This document shows positions 11,289 to 22,957 of a stretch of 64,000 nucleotides of DNA, piece after piece. The DNA lies in contig CM043970.1 of the NCBI GenBank assembly GCA_014529385.2, forward strand, positions 46,837,779 to 46,901,778, given 5' to 3'. Every line of letters starts with the position of its first letter. Position 1 is the first letter of the stretch. The DNA comes from Adiantum capillus-veneris (Eukaryota > Streptophyta > Polypodiopsida > Polypodiales > Pteridaceae). The translations under genes and the position numbers were made by a program. The notes below the pieces were generated by a model, which had not been told where the DNA came from, ran no database searches, and worked only from the letters and a program-made list of their open reading frames with translations.

Positions 11289-13297
11289 TGTTACGAGACT
11301 GGGCACCCTCCTGTTGTAGTGGTGCAATTGGGATAGCTGACATAATGGTTAATTATGTGCTGTCTATTTATTTTCTAATTGAGTTGATGATGATTTTGTA
11401 GAGTGGAATGCGGGGAGTTGATGAAGAGGCACCTACAATTACTCTTGGCCAGTTTATATTTGCACAGTATTTTAGAATCATTTCAATAAGCCACTATGGC
11501 TCTGTAAATAATTCTAGTGGGAACTCCCCTTATGGGTCATGCAAGAACTAATGAGCTTCACTCATTTACAAAAGTGAAGTGGTTGTAAAAAGAGGGGCCT
11601 GAATTTTTGGCACCTTAACACTAGAATGGTAACAGGACACTTTTATGTCCTTGGACACTTTTGTGTCCTGTTAAGTGACCATTTTGCTTGAATTATTTGA
11701 AGAGTATGAAAATGAATTTCTAGGTTCTATATATCCACCAAGTTGCCTTATGAGCTGAAAAAAACTTAGCATTTTTTTTTGAGTATCGATCTCACCATTA
11801 ACCTTACTCTTGCACAACATTTTTGAACCTAAACAGTGTGAAAAAACGGGTTTTATTTTTGGCTTTTTTTCAGTTTTTGGCAACTATACCACTCTAAACC
11901 TCATGTTTGTGAGGTTTAGATGTCTAGAGGTTAGGCCTTCATAGTTCTCAACATGTTGTGATGCTTGTAGGGAGAGCTAAGTGTTAAAATTGAAAGTTAT
12001 GACCAATTTAAAAGAATTGCATAATCCTGTTTTTTGGCCAAAATTAGCACTTTTATGATTTTTATGGTGGCTTTCTTGATATCCAAATTCAATTTTGATT
12101 GTGTAAGTTTAATGTATAACACAAAGCTAATCTTCCTTGAGTTTTGGGGGACCTAATATGCTATATAGCATAGTATATGATGATGGTTGAGTTTTTTGAT
12201 TGCTGAAGAATACGATACATTTTAGAGTAGCAAGTATAACTTTCTCAATATTGCTAGTTTCTTAGGCCAATTGTGTGTATTTTGTAGGTAGTGACCATAT
12301 CTAATCATAGACTACAAACTTGGCTAGATATTGAGTAGTTTCTATGGGTTTCTAGAGGTCATAGTGCTAAACCCAGTTTTTTCATGTTTGTTGTATTTAG
12401 CACTTTATCATTGCCCCCAAGGTTCCAATTGTAAGAGATCCATTATCCTTTTCACATGCTCCATGGCTCCTTTTGAATCCAGAGGCCCAAAGGGAACTAA
12501 GAAAACATGTATATAGTATCTGTATTGAGCGTGACTATAGAAACTTTGATGATAGGTCCGCAGAATGGCAAAATGAAACTTTTTTGTACCTATTTTTTTT
12601 GCCCAAAAAACATTAGTGAGGTAAAAGAAACCATATGTTTTGGTCACCAACCCATTGAAGTTAACGGGGCGTTTTATCTCATGTCCTACAAAAATCTCCA
12701 CTCTTATTTATATGCAATCAACCGTAAGAAATTGCTATTTTGGGCAAAATGCAATGGTCCATCAACTTTGGAGGCTTGTGGTGACCAAGGGATGCGAAAA
12801 ATTACAAGTTTCTCATTTTTCCCATATGTAGTAGTTATTGAACTATAAGCTCATGAAAGGATTTTTCAAAATGAGTGGATCTACTATGGTTTTGGAATTT
12901 TTTTCCAAAACCCTGAAAGGACACTTTTATGTCCTGTTAGGTTACCATTCTAGTGTTAAACTAAAAAATAATATATTAAATACCAACTCCATAAGGGAGG
13001 TTCTGTGGAGTTTGGGACTAGATTTAGGATTTTCTCTTGAAGATTCTCTTCTCTACTCTCTTATGCTATGTGCTATTTGCTTGTGTACTCTCTAATCAAG
13101 CCTCCATCTCTTACAATTCTCTTACACACTCTTACAAGCTTGTCTATGTCAATTCTATGTTCTGTGTGTGCGTGTGTCATAGTCTAGGTGTGTGTGTGTG
13201 CTTGGAAATTGGGAAAAGAGGTGGACAAATTGATAGTGATGTTCGTGAGCATGTGCTGAATAAGTTAAGCAATCGATCTCCCCCTCTTCTCCCAACA
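11289..13297 (+). repeat. 5' LTR of element D, split by a transposon
   Basis: Without the 1337-bp insertion and its duplicated TTAA the LTR is about 668 bp, close to the 684-bp 3' LTR. Differences include a shorter GT-rich tract near 13170-13200. Confidence 0.9.
11619..12955. mobile_element. TTAA-flanked inverted-repeat DNA transposon, non-autonomous
   Basis: A perfect 15-bp terminal inverted repeat, CACTAGAATGGTAAC, lies at 11619-11633 with its complement at 12941-12955. The element is flanked by TTAA on both sides (11615-11618 and 12956-12959). The matching site in the 3' LTR of element D (16236-16239) has a single TTAA and no insertion, which is a true empty site. Just inside each end is the word GGACACTTTTATGTCC. 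The interior is AT-rich, and its open stretches (for example 12507-12848) match no transposase I know. A four-base TTAA target is typical of the piggyBac superfamily. The CACTA start recalls En/Spm elements, but those make 3-bp duplications. Confidence 0.88.
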
Positions 13298-13298
13298 A

Positions 13299-13310
13299 TG
13301 GTATCAGAGC
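13299..13310 (+). other. Primer-binding site, initiator tRNA-Met type (element D)
   Basis: TGGTATCAGAGC one base after the 5' LTR is the classic site complementary to plant initiator tRNA-Met. It is used by both copia elements and chromovirus-type gypsy elements. Confidence 0.92.
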
Positions 13311-15640
13311 GAAGGTTCGTGGCAGCCAACAACCTGATGTCGAATTTTAAAGAGGGATTTTGAAGCTTGCAGCATCAAGTTTGCAAATCAAGGCTTAATC
13401 AACAATTAATTGGGAAATCATCCAATTAATCACGCTTTATCAATCATCAAAATTTGGTGTGTCAAACTCTAAATTTAAATTAAAGGCTAAACTTGTGGAT
13501 TGTGAAGGCAAAAGGGAGACAATCAAAGAAACTAGAGCTTTTGAAGATATTGAAGCAAAAAGTAATTATGAATATGGCATTGGATCACCTTGTCGGCAAA
13601 ATAAAGCTTAAATGGAGAATTAATCGACAAGATTATTCAATAATTTTTTCCATCAACAATCGTAACTCGGGTATGTACATCATTTAATTCAAGATAATTG
13701 CTAAATTTGATGGATCTATTAAGATACGGGCAAGGAATCGAAAAGAAGGGGATTTTGAAGAACTTCGAGTAATTGGAAATTCCAATTCAGCATTGGATTC
13801 CATTGAAAGAGATTAGTAGAGGCAAAATTGGATTAGGGAAGATAAGAGGCCGATCAAGAAGAAGTTTTGAGATTCCAAAAAGTTTTTCCAATCGGCGATT
13901 TCAATTTCGATTAGAGAGGCCAAAATCCAACTTTGAGAAGCTTCAATGATTTACCTCAGCAGCTTACAAGAAGAAAATAAAAATTCATCATCCATCACAA
14001 GGACTTGGGGATCATGGCTTGGCGAGATTTTCCTTTTTCTGGCTTTTTTGCTACCTACCATAGGAACATTCCCTTGCACACAAGAAAGGGTCATGGCCGA
14101 CCAGAACCAAAATTCTCCTAACCACCACCAAGTAGGTCGCCTTGGACCGCTAGGTAACTCCCTGGTCGAGCACTCAGGCCAAAATTACCGCTGTAGATCG
14201 CCAACAATCCATCATGCCTTCATGCAGTCGCTATTCGAGAGAGAGGGAGAGCTGCCTCACATTTTTCTACCCCATGCATTCATACCTTTTAACTTTACAA
14301 AGGTGTGGCCACCATTTGAGTCAGCCGCCCAAGGAAGAGGGTAGTTTCCCCCCACCATCCTTGCTTTAAAACATTTTCTTTGGTAGGCCAACAAGCACAA
14401 GAAGGGAACAAATAAAAATTGATAAATTTTCCTTCATTCACTTGGCCGCCTATCATTAGCACCTCTTGGCCACCCAATCTAAGAGGCCATTCACAAACTG
14501 GACGCTCCTTCAACCGCCAATCTTGGTAATTCAAAGGTGTGGCTTAATGTAGCCAATCAATCGTCAATTGCGAGAGAAGCGGGTGGGAAACTATTTATTG
14601 AACTTGAGATAACTAGTTCCATGATTCTCTTCAGATTTTTGACTACATAAATAACAAAAGCAATCTAATAGAGGAACTGAACTCATGCCTATACAGGCCC
14701 CTGCTGGAAAATTGATGGCATACACCACGAAAATCATTTCAATGTCTGGACTTCAGCCCGTGAGATTGATAGGTAACCTTTCTCAACTATCAAGTGCATC
14801 AAGGTAAGTATCTCATCTCAATTTGATTACTCATATGATTACTTAGATTTTCCATGATTATAAAGTCTCAAGTTTTATTGCTATATAAAACCCCAAAGCT
14901 TACATTTGAAGCATGGAAAAATTATGTTTTTCTTTTATATGACACTTTATACACTATATATACTATATATATATATATATATATATATACATTCCCCTCT
15001 GACAATTGAAGTTAATGAACAAATCTGTGGATCTTCTTTGAAAATGGCTACCAAGCTATTCATGCCATGACAGGGATTGGTACATGTGTATTCTAACTTT
15101 GACATTTTTCCAAAGACCTGTTTTGCAGTTTACAAGCATTGTTGATTTATAGTTTTTATGTCAAAAATCTAAGCATCTCCATACCATTACCTGTACCATC
15201 TCTTTTCCTACCTCCTTGGAAGCTATCCAATACACCAATCTCTTTCTAATAGCATTTACTTATTTGATAGAAAAGTGAATTTTAACAAGTTGTTATGGTA
15301 TTGCATATCTTGTAACTTTGGGCTTACTAGCCCCAGCAGGTACTAAATTCTTTGTAAAGTTTTCTTTTCAGATAATCACATGACTTGTGGCCACCCTATG
15401 TGCAACTTTCTATGGTTGTAATGCAAGATATCTTGGGAATGAGGACTCTTAAGATCTTATGCATTCTCCGTATCCTCAGCTCATGCTTGGATACTCACTA
15501 TATTTTGGATCATGGTGTTTATCTCAACAAGAAGCCTAACCTTGTAATGTATTTTAATAGCTAATTACAGGCACATTCACAATGCATTTCACATTAGTCT
15601 TTTAAGACCTTCTAGAGGACCCCTACGTACACATCACATT
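13311..15640 (+). other. Interior of element D without recognisable gag-pol
   Basis: A 132-codon open stretch (13946-14344) is unrecognised. An (AT)n tract lies at 14963-14989. I see no zinc knuckle, protease or reverse transcriptase motif in any frame, so gag and most of pol appear deleted or replaced. Confidence 0.6.
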
Positions 15641-15856
15641 TATGAAGACCCTTCATTTGTAGGCCAAGAAGAGAAACTCATCCGTGAAAAAATAGTTGAT
15701 CACGAGACCACCACTACACGCACTTGTATGGTTTATAACCGTTACATTTTGACTTTCAAGGGCCACCCTAGAGAGGATGCCAAATGGATGCCTGAAAAGT
15801 TTTTTTGCAACTTCCCCGACCTTCTCCACAATTTCCATCACTCACGGTCCAGTTGA
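15641..15856 (+). pseudogene. Chromodomain-like tail of a gypsy polyprotein
   Basis: One open frame reads through KIVDHETTTTR, then YNRYILTFKGHPREDAKWM, and ends FPDLLHNF. The spacing of the aromatic residues, K-G-[HY]-P, E-[DE]-[AS]-x-W and the final hydrophobic helix fits the chromodomain at the C-terminus of plant chromovirus integrases. It lies just before the purine tract and 3' LTR, exactly where such a tail would be. The integrase core upstream is absent. Confidence 0.68.
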
Positions 15857-15893
15857 TTTCTCTATTGAGCAACTAAGGACATTTGCTATCCCT

Positions 15894-15904
15894 GGTGGGA
15901 GGGA
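15894..15904 (+). other. Polypurine tract of element D
   Basis: GGTGGGAGGGA directly abuts the TGTTAC start of the 3' LTR, as expected for the plus-strand primer. Confidence 0.8.
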
Positions 15905-16588
15905 TGTTACAAGACTGGACACCCTCCTGTTGTGGTGGTTAGATGCAATTGGGATAGCTGGCGTAATGGTTAATTATGTGCTGTCTAATTATTTTCATTG
16001 AGTTGATGATGATTTTGTAGAGTGGAATGCGAGGAGTTGATGAAGAGACGTCGGCAATTACTCTTGGCCAGTTTATATTCGCACAGTATTTTAGAATCTC
16101 ATTTCAATAAGCCACTATGGCTCTGTAAATAATTCTAGTGGGAACTCCGCTTATGGGTCATGCAAGAACTAATGAGCTTCACTCATTTAAAAAAGTGAAG
16201 TGGTTGTAAAAAGAGGGCCCTCAATTTTTGGCACCTTAAACTCAAAGATAATATATTAAATACCAACTCCATAAGGGAGGTTCCGTGGAGTTTGGGGCTA
16301 GATTTAGGCATGTCTCTTGCAAATTATCTTCTCTACTCTTTTATGCTATGTGCTATTTGTTGTGTACTCTCTAATCAAGTCTCCATCTCTTACAATTCTC
16401 TTACACACTCTTACAAGCTTGTCTATGTCAATTCTATGTTCTCTATGTGTGTGTGTGTGTCATAGTCTAGGTGTGTGTGTGTGTGTGTGTGCTTGGAAAT
16501 TGGGAAAAGAGGTGGACAGGTTGATAGTGATGTTTGTGAGAATGTGTTGAATAAGTTAAGCAACCAATCTCCCCCTCTTCTCCCAACA
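15905..16588 (+). repeat. 3' LTR of element D
   Basis: 684 bp, TGTTAC...CCCAACA, with GT-rich microsatellites at about 16446-16492. It retains the unoccupied TTAA at 16236-16239, showing that the DNA transposon entered the other LTR after D had inserted. Confidence 0.9.
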
Positions 16589-17214
16589 TTTTGACTTGAC
16601 TCAAAGGCTTAAAAATAGTTCATAAAAAGACTGTTTCAATGAAAAAATAGAAAAAAGTGCTCATTTTAGGCCAAAAGTAAATAATTTCAATTTTTTACTT
16701 TCAGCTCAAAGGTGACCAAGGTTGATACCAGAGACTCTATGCATGTGTACAAACGTCTTTTGTAAAGGCCCGTAGAATTTGGATCACCAAGCTGACCAAA
16801 AACTTGGTAAAAATTGAAATATGTACTCACTCACAAGAACTTGACTGTAAATTGGGAAAATCTTGTTCAAACTCAGTGAAATTCGACTCATAGGCATATA
16901 TTGAAGTGTTAAACAAGTGTACATGCTCAGTTGACCAAAAAGATACAAAAATTTGCAAGAAGTAAATAATTGTGATTATTTACTTTTGTCCCTTTTCTCA
17001 AATTTTTAAACCAACCCATCATACCACTAGTTTTAGCATGAAATAGTTGCAAACAAGGAATTAAAAGCTTGCAGTCAAGTCAACTAGAGAAGTTGACAAC
17101 AAGTCAACTCAATGGTAAGTACTCTATCCAGGGGTTCACAAGTCTATGTGAACCTTATATATGGTCGTATACTAGCATATTTGGACCGCTAGCAGAGTAT
17201 CCACTGAAGAGAGT

Positions 17215-17880
17215 GTGACTATCTTTGAAGAAGTCTCACACACTTTTTTAGAATCAACATCTGAAATGTCTTCCTATTCAACTCAGTCAGAAACCAGAAC
17301 GACAGTGCGATATAAGCATATACTCACCTTTTATAAGACTAATTGCCATGGAGCTCAGGTTTACCTGGATCCTAATGAAGAGTATTCTATTCGCATTGAT
17401 AACCATGACATAGAGTTTGAAGAGGAAATCAGGGAGAACAAACAAGGAAAAATATATATGGATAAAAACGGAACTCAATATTTACAAGTCGAAAACCCTG
17501 ACATGATAGACAAATGGGGATTAGAAGTAAATACCATAGTTCTAGATATGGAAGCAAAAGAAGGACTGCCGACTTTAGAATTTGAGCGATACGATCAAGT
17601 TGATTTGAAGCCTTTGAAACAACTTAGCATGGATAATCCTAGAATCGGAGTCTATTGTTGGGAGGATAGAAATGTCAAAGATCTTCTATGGACTTCTCAT
17701 GCCAAATCAGGACAACTAACACCCATGAAGACCATTTATATCTTCAAAATCAAAGACAAGGGTTCAACAGATCTACCAACCTACCTATGTTATGACAATA
17801 ACTTTGTTATGATGAGTCCCAAGGAGGTGGAACAAACCAAATACCAAGGGTATTCCATAAGGGATTGGATATTAGGCTAA
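17215..17880 (+). pseudogene. Element B polyprotein N-terminal domain (unknown function)
   Basis: A 221-codon open stretch precedes the capsid-like region. It has two parts: an acidic region with an IEFEEEIRENKQGKIYMDKN-like stretch ending in DKWG, and a Trp/Tyr-rich part with GVYCWEDRNVKDLLW. A counterpart with the same order, including DKWG and a Cys-Asp-Glu-Pro region, occurs in element A at 37600-38090. It is therefore a lineage-specific extension upstream of capsid. I cannot name its function. Confidence 0.6.
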
Positions 17881-18088
17881 GGACTAGAAACTATTCCAAA
17901 AAATGAACTCTGCAAGAGATCTTTTGAGAGCAATGTTAAAAAACAAGAAACTACCTCATCACGAAGAAAACCGGGTGACACTAAAGCCAGTCTAGGGCTA
18001 CATGAGTCACTATTTCCAACAGATTGGTTTGAAGGACTCGGAACAGGGCCAACTGCCAAGAAGCCGGGAACTGAACCAAATAGACGTG

Positions 18089-18620
18089 TCAGACCAGCTG
18101 ATTTTCAAAAATGGGTCAGAAAATATAGTGGATCTGGGGATCCATATGACCACTTAGCAAGCTTTAAACAAGTGCTAAGAGCAGAACACATATTTTATTT
18201 CCATACTCAATTTGAGGGATTTGGAATGACATTGGAAGGAAAAGCACTGACATGGTTCACAAACATTCCACCAGGGTCAATCATGGACTTAAAGAAATTA
18301 ACTCAAGGATTTGTAGCTGCATGTTTCAAAACGTGGATCAAACATAATACAGTATCTCAAATCTATAGCTTCAAACAGAAACAAGGTGAGTTTGTTAGGG
18401 ATTGTGCAACTAGAATGAAAGAATACATTGCAAGATTCCCAGAACTAGAAATACCTATAGAATAAAGATTAGTTTCATTGTTTCTAGAGGGATTGCTAAA
18501 CAAAGAACTGCATACTATATTGTATAGTAAGAAACATATGACCCTAGAAGAGTGTGTGCCAGATGCTATTGACTTAGGAGACAATTGTGATATTTTCAAT
18601 GAAGAACATGTCCCTAAGGA
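18089..18620 (+). pseudogene. Element B gag capsid domain
   Basis: It reads KWVRKYSGSGDPYDHLASFK, then HTQFEGFGMTLEGKALTWF and a following helix-rich part to about 18600, with a TAA at 18463-18465. This pattern (Y-x-G-x-x-D-P-x-x-H, G-x-A-x-x-W) is the retrotransposon gag family. Element A has a closely similar segment at 38540-39040. Confidence 0.85.
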
Positions 18621-18878
18621 TAATGAAAGTGAGAAAACAACATCCACCAAAGCAACACAAGTGGGAACGGCTACTGCAGCACCACTTACAACCATAAAAG
18701 ACATGCTCAAAATGATGAATAACATGCAAAAAGCACCTATGAGGGGACCAAGGAAAGGGATACCTCAACAGGGACAACCAATTAGGCCTTAGAATGGTTT
18801 GCAATCGAGGGTCAATGGACCAACCATGAGATCAATGAGTGCTATTACTCACTAAAGTATGATGGAAATATTCAATAT

Positions 18879-20063
18879 GTGCCTCTAAGGCCACAAGAAC
18901 AACCCATGTATAGATATCAGCCTAACATGGCCCCACCTCAAAGACCAGCGATGGGTATGGAAAGACCTCAACCTGTGTTGGGTCAACAACCTCCATATCC
19001 TGGACTTAATGCAGTGCCTATAATGTACATGCATTTAGAGGGAGTCATAGATGAAGAAGCACTAGTGCCTGCTACAACCTATGTTGATCCTAGTCCATCT
19101 ACAATAATGGTAGAAGGAGATTGGTATAATTCACATCCACCACAGATGGAAGAACCTGTGACTTATACTACACCAAAGCTTACACCAATGTACTATGTAG
19201 CTAATCAATGTGTTAGACCTCCAATGGTAAGACCCATGATTAAGCCAAGAACTAGGAACTATCATAACTGTGGTGCAGATGATCACTGGAAAAATAAATT
19301 TCCAAAGCCTGACAAGAACATTAAGCTAGTGGAAGCTTTTTGTATACAATGTTGCAAAAAGGGAGGACACTTCCCTGAATATTGTCTAAAAAATCCTTTA
19401 AACAACAAGGAGAAAACAGTAGTAAACGTAATCCAAGTGGTACCTAGCAGCTCATCTGAGAGTGAACCTATTGCTCCAATCAAGGTAATTACCAGAGCCC
19501 AAGCTAAGAAAAAGAAACATAACTCCTCTCATGATTCGCAGAATACTAAAATTTCCTCTCGAAAGACCAAGAGAAGCAGAAGCAAAAGGTATGAGCTGAG
19601 AAAACAAAAACAAAGGGTTGAAATCGAGGAGAAAGCCAAGAAACTGTTCCAGGAAAAAAGTGAAAGAAACTGGAAATAAAATAGAGGAAACCACCGTGAA
19701 ATTTGGAGGGTCAATTTTGGTAGACAAAATTTTGAGCCAATCAATGCAGCCTTGGAAGCTTACCAAGCACGACTTAAAGCAAGCCAAAACATGAAAAACA
19801 AATGGAAAAACTATTCTTCTCCAGGTATGGAAGCAGCTAAGCTTGAAACTTATCAAAATTTGGTAAGAAGTACTCAAGAAATGCTAGGAAAACAAAAACC
19901 CAAGCTCAAGAGTATGGCAAAACCAAAGGAGCTTGTGGTAGGAACCAATAAAGAGAAATCTGAAGTGGTGGGAGAACCCCACCTTGAAACTAAAGATCCA
20001 GAACTCATAGTGCCTGACAGTGAAGATACCTTAGATGGAATTCCATTTGTAGAAGAAGACTAG
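18879..20063 (+). pseudogene. Element B gag C-terminal half with zinc knuckles
   Basis: A Pro-rich linker (18880-19080) is followed by two knuckle-like motifs. The first, about 19264-19305, is damaged (its last Cys is missing). The second, about 19340-19385, reads CIQCCKKGGHFPEYC. A basic, Lys/Arg-rich coiled stretch (19500-19675) follows, then a short region matching element A's helical tail (EAYQARLK against EAYEARLK). A stop at 19677 and a frame change interrupt it. Confidence 0.75.
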
Positions 20064-20124
20064 CCAAGACACTTATGGGAAAAAGTTAGAGAGATTAATG
20101 ATGGGAGCCTAACTCTGAAGTCAG

Positions 20125-20282
20125 CTCCTATAGAGGAAGTTTGGTTAGACAATCTACCTCCTGATATGGACATGGATGTACAATCCTTGTATGGGGATTG
20201 CGGCTCCTATATAGGAAGTTTGGTTAGACAATCTACCTCCTGATATGGACATGGATGTACAATCCTTGTATGGGGATTGCGG
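20125..20282 (+). repeat. 79-bp perfect-looking tandem duplication
   Basis: Units 20125-20203 and 20204-20282 are almost identical (CTCCTATAGAGGAAG against CTCCTATATAGGAAG at the start). The unit is not a multiple of three, so it shifts the reading frame of element B between gag and protease. Confidence 0.9.
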
Positions 20283-20629
20283 CTCTGAAGCTTCGAGAAT
20301 GTCTAAACCAACGACTCTGAAAACACTACCCTCTTACTTGGGAGATAACAAAGATGAATCCATAGTGTGTAAAATCACTCAGATAAAAAGAGAGGAACAG
20401 ACCCTAGAGGTAGACAACATCCATTCAATCATGTGTACACCCATCCAATGTACTCTTACCTTAGGAGAATTGTTAAAAATCAGACCATATCTATGGAATG
20501 ATCTACAGAAAACTCTAGAGAAGGTGGGAATAACAGGGCTAATTGCAAAAAAATTGGGTAAATTGAAACATGAATTGGATAACAAAGAGATTAGATCCAT
20601 TCCAATGAACAAAATCAAAGAATACTACG

Positions 20630-21100
20630 ATGGGGAAGAAAACAACCCTTTCGATGAGATATAATGATATAGAAACCATGGCAATACTGGATAGTGGGGG
20701 GGGGGGGGGCATAGCCATAGCCACAAAAGTAGTATGGGAATCATGGAGAAAACCAACCATTAGACAAACTCAAATGAAATTGCAATTGGTTGATGGACAC
20801 ATCAAAAAACCCTTAGGAATGCTTGAAAAAGTGATAGTTGGCTCTTGTGGAATTGATTATCAACACACTTTTGCAATAGTGGACTTTGGAAAGAAACTCA
20901 ATTATGAAATCATCTTGGAAAGACCTTTTATGCAACACGTACAACTTATCCAGGATTGGGGAAATAATTATTTGTACTTGAAGCAAGTGGGATCAATAAC
21001 AAGGGTTAATCTAAAAGATCACACTTATGGAGATGTCATGAAAACACCCATACAAGAAATTGACTTAGTCTCTTCTGCTGAAACCAAGCTTCCATCTTAG
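20630..21100 (+). pseudogene. Element B aspartic protease (retropepsin-like)
   Basis: It reads ETMAILDSGGGGGIAIATK, then MKLQLVDGHIKKPLGMLE and, near 20905-20990, EIILERPFMQHVQLIQDWG. The catalytic D-S-G is present, but the flap-side glycine run is expanded by a 14-G homopolymer at 20696-20709. Element A has DSGAGI at this point. The order capsid-knuckle-protease fits the gypsy polyprotein. Confidence 0.82.
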
Positions 21101-21731
21101 TTGAACAAAGACACACCTATTTGGATGTGTGGAGCTTCATAAAATGGGAGCTTGAAACAAGAAGAATGTATCTTAGAAAGGGATTGCACAAATGAATCTT
21201 ATGTACCCGAACCCTTTCCAAAGAATTTTTTTGAGCCATTTGAGTGGACTCATTTTAGCAACAATGGATGTATGTGTAAATACATCTATGCCTACTCAAT
21301 TTTGCAATGATAATGACTATGACATAATTCCCATACAAATGATCTCAAGCCTTCACATTGAAGACGAAATTCAAGAATCCAAGGACTTGATGAAGGCTCA
21401 ACAAGTCTTTTCAAACCTCTACTACGCTGCAACAGATGAGTTAGAAGAATATTCAACTACTTCACATGATTTGGGGTCGGAAAAAGAACATGTGAGAGCT
21501 AAAATACTCATATAAGGAGGGGAGGAAGAGTTTTTTGACTTTCCAAACCAGAAACCTAGAAGACATAAATGGTATAAAAGAGAAAGATACATGAGAAACT
21601 CAGAAGCTAGACCTATGCCATCAGTCTCCAGTAGAACGTGGTTTTTGATGCAAATAGATGCACATGATTGTGTCAAAGACAAAATCATTGGTAGATACCC
21701 TTTCAACAAAAAGTAGGAGATATCAAAAACA

Positions 21732-22957
21732 TTGAGAAAAACAAGAAAGGAAACTCAACCAAAAACCAAATACCAGGACAAGGATTCAACCATGACACGA
21801 GTTGAAAGGAGAAAGAAGTCTCAAGAGATGAAGAAAGCTCTAAAGGAGATATATACAATTAAAATGGAAACCACCGAGGAGGAAGGTCAAGATGTAATGA
21901 GTGTTCCATCCCATTGCAAGAAATATACTTTCCAAGACCAAAAAATCATAGTCGAACAACCTATCAGAAAACTACGAAAACAGGGCGAGTACTACAAACG
22001 ACCTGGAAAGGCAAAAAAGATAGATATGGCCGAACCAAGAGAAGAGCCTAGACCTACCTATATTGCAAACAACCTGACAGAAGAACAAAAAGAACTTTTG
22101 TTAAGCTTACTAAAAGAATACAAAGATATCTTTGCTTGGTCTTATAAGGATCTTAAGGGTGTTGATCCAAAAATCTGTCAGCATACCATACCTATAAGAG
22201 ATGATGCAAAACCAAGTAGACAAAGGTGATAAACTTATAGTGAAACATTTTCTAGAAAGATCAAAGAAGAGATTGAAAATCTAAAGGAGGTTGAATTCAT
22301 ATATGAAATTGAACACACAGATTGGGTGTCTCCAATTGTGGTAGTACCCAAAAAAAAAAGAAAATTATGGGTGTGTATCAACCTCAAGAAAGTGAATGCA
22401 ACTACCATTAGAGACAACTTCCCTCTTCCAATCACTGAGCATGTTTTAGAATGAGTCGTAGGAAAAGAAGCTTACAATTTTTTAGTTGGATTTTTGGGAT
22501 ACAGTCAACTTTTGGTTGACCCCAAAGATCAGCATAAAACTGTCTTTGCAAATAAATGGGTGTTTTTGCTTGTAGGGTTATGCCTTTTGAGTTAACTAGT
22601 GCTCCTGCCACATTTCAAAGATTGATGAGCCATGCTTTTAAAGAATATCTTTGGAATTTCTTGGAAGTATATATGGATGATTTATGTGTACATTCATCAA
22701 TCCGAGCTGATCATTTTGAACACCTCAAAAAGGTATTCGAAAAATGTACACTGTATAGGATTTGCTTAACTCCTGAAAAGTGCACATTCATGGGCAGAGA
22801 AGGAAAAATTCTTGGACATATAGTGTCTAAAAATGGCATAGCTACTGATATGGATAAAATTCATGTAATATCTGATTTTCCTAGACCGACAACAGTCAAA
22901 GGGGTTCAAGCTTTCATGTGACATTGTGGATATTACAGTCGATTCATTTTTCCATAG
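21732..22957 (+). pseudogene. Element B protease-RT linker and truncated reverse transcriptase
   Basis: 21990-22229 holds the conserved pre-RT region (EEPRPTYIANNLTEEQKELL, DIFAWSYKDLKGVDP). RT follows with WVSPIVVVPKKK, the DQHKT block, and, after a frame change near 22560, VMPFELTSAPATFQRLMSHA. The catalytic YMDDL is intact at 22670-22684 and GHIVSKNGI follows. In-frame stops occur near 22226, 22452 and 22919. The reading ends at about 22957 and the thumb, RNase H and integrase are missing. Confidence 0.88.

Larger units (their letters stand above)
11289..16588 (+). mobile_element. Non-autonomous LTR retrotransposon D, complete ends
   Basis: LTRs at 11289-13297 and 15905-16588 begin TGTTAC and end CCCAACA. 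A perfect 5-bp target duplication, TTTTG, flanks the element (11284-11288 and 16589-16593). The primer site TGGTATCAGAGC follows the 5' LTR, and the purine tract GGTGGGAGGGA precedes the 3' LTR. The 2.6-kb interior has no reverse transcriptase and keeps only a chromodomain-like tail, so the element is a deletion derivative, probably of a chromovirus-type gypsy element. It sits in the leader of element B. Confidence 0.9.
10673..22957 (+). mobile_element. Truncated Ty3/gypsy element B (internal region)
   Basis: The order is primer site, untranslated leader (10693-11288), insertion of element D, rest of the leader, gag (17.2-20.1 kb), protease (20.6-21.1 kb) and reverse transcriptase (21.7-22.96 kb). 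The reading breaks off just after the RT segment ending in YYSRFIF, and unrelated sequence follows. RNase H, integrase and the 3' LTR are therefore missing. Many stops and frame changes show the copy is old and inactive. Its gag and protease resemble those of element A, with which it shares the same N-terminal extension and primer type. Confidence 0.8.

Noticed and set aside
11619-12955. CACTA (En/Spm) transposon on the basis of the CACTA start
   Set aside because: The flanks fit a 4-bp TTAA duplication and the empty site confirms TTAA. A 3-bp duplication does not fit.
11289-16588. Copia classification of element D from its tRNA-Met primer site
   Set aside because: Chromovirus gypsy elements use the same primer, and the only coding remnant in D is a chromodomain-like tail.
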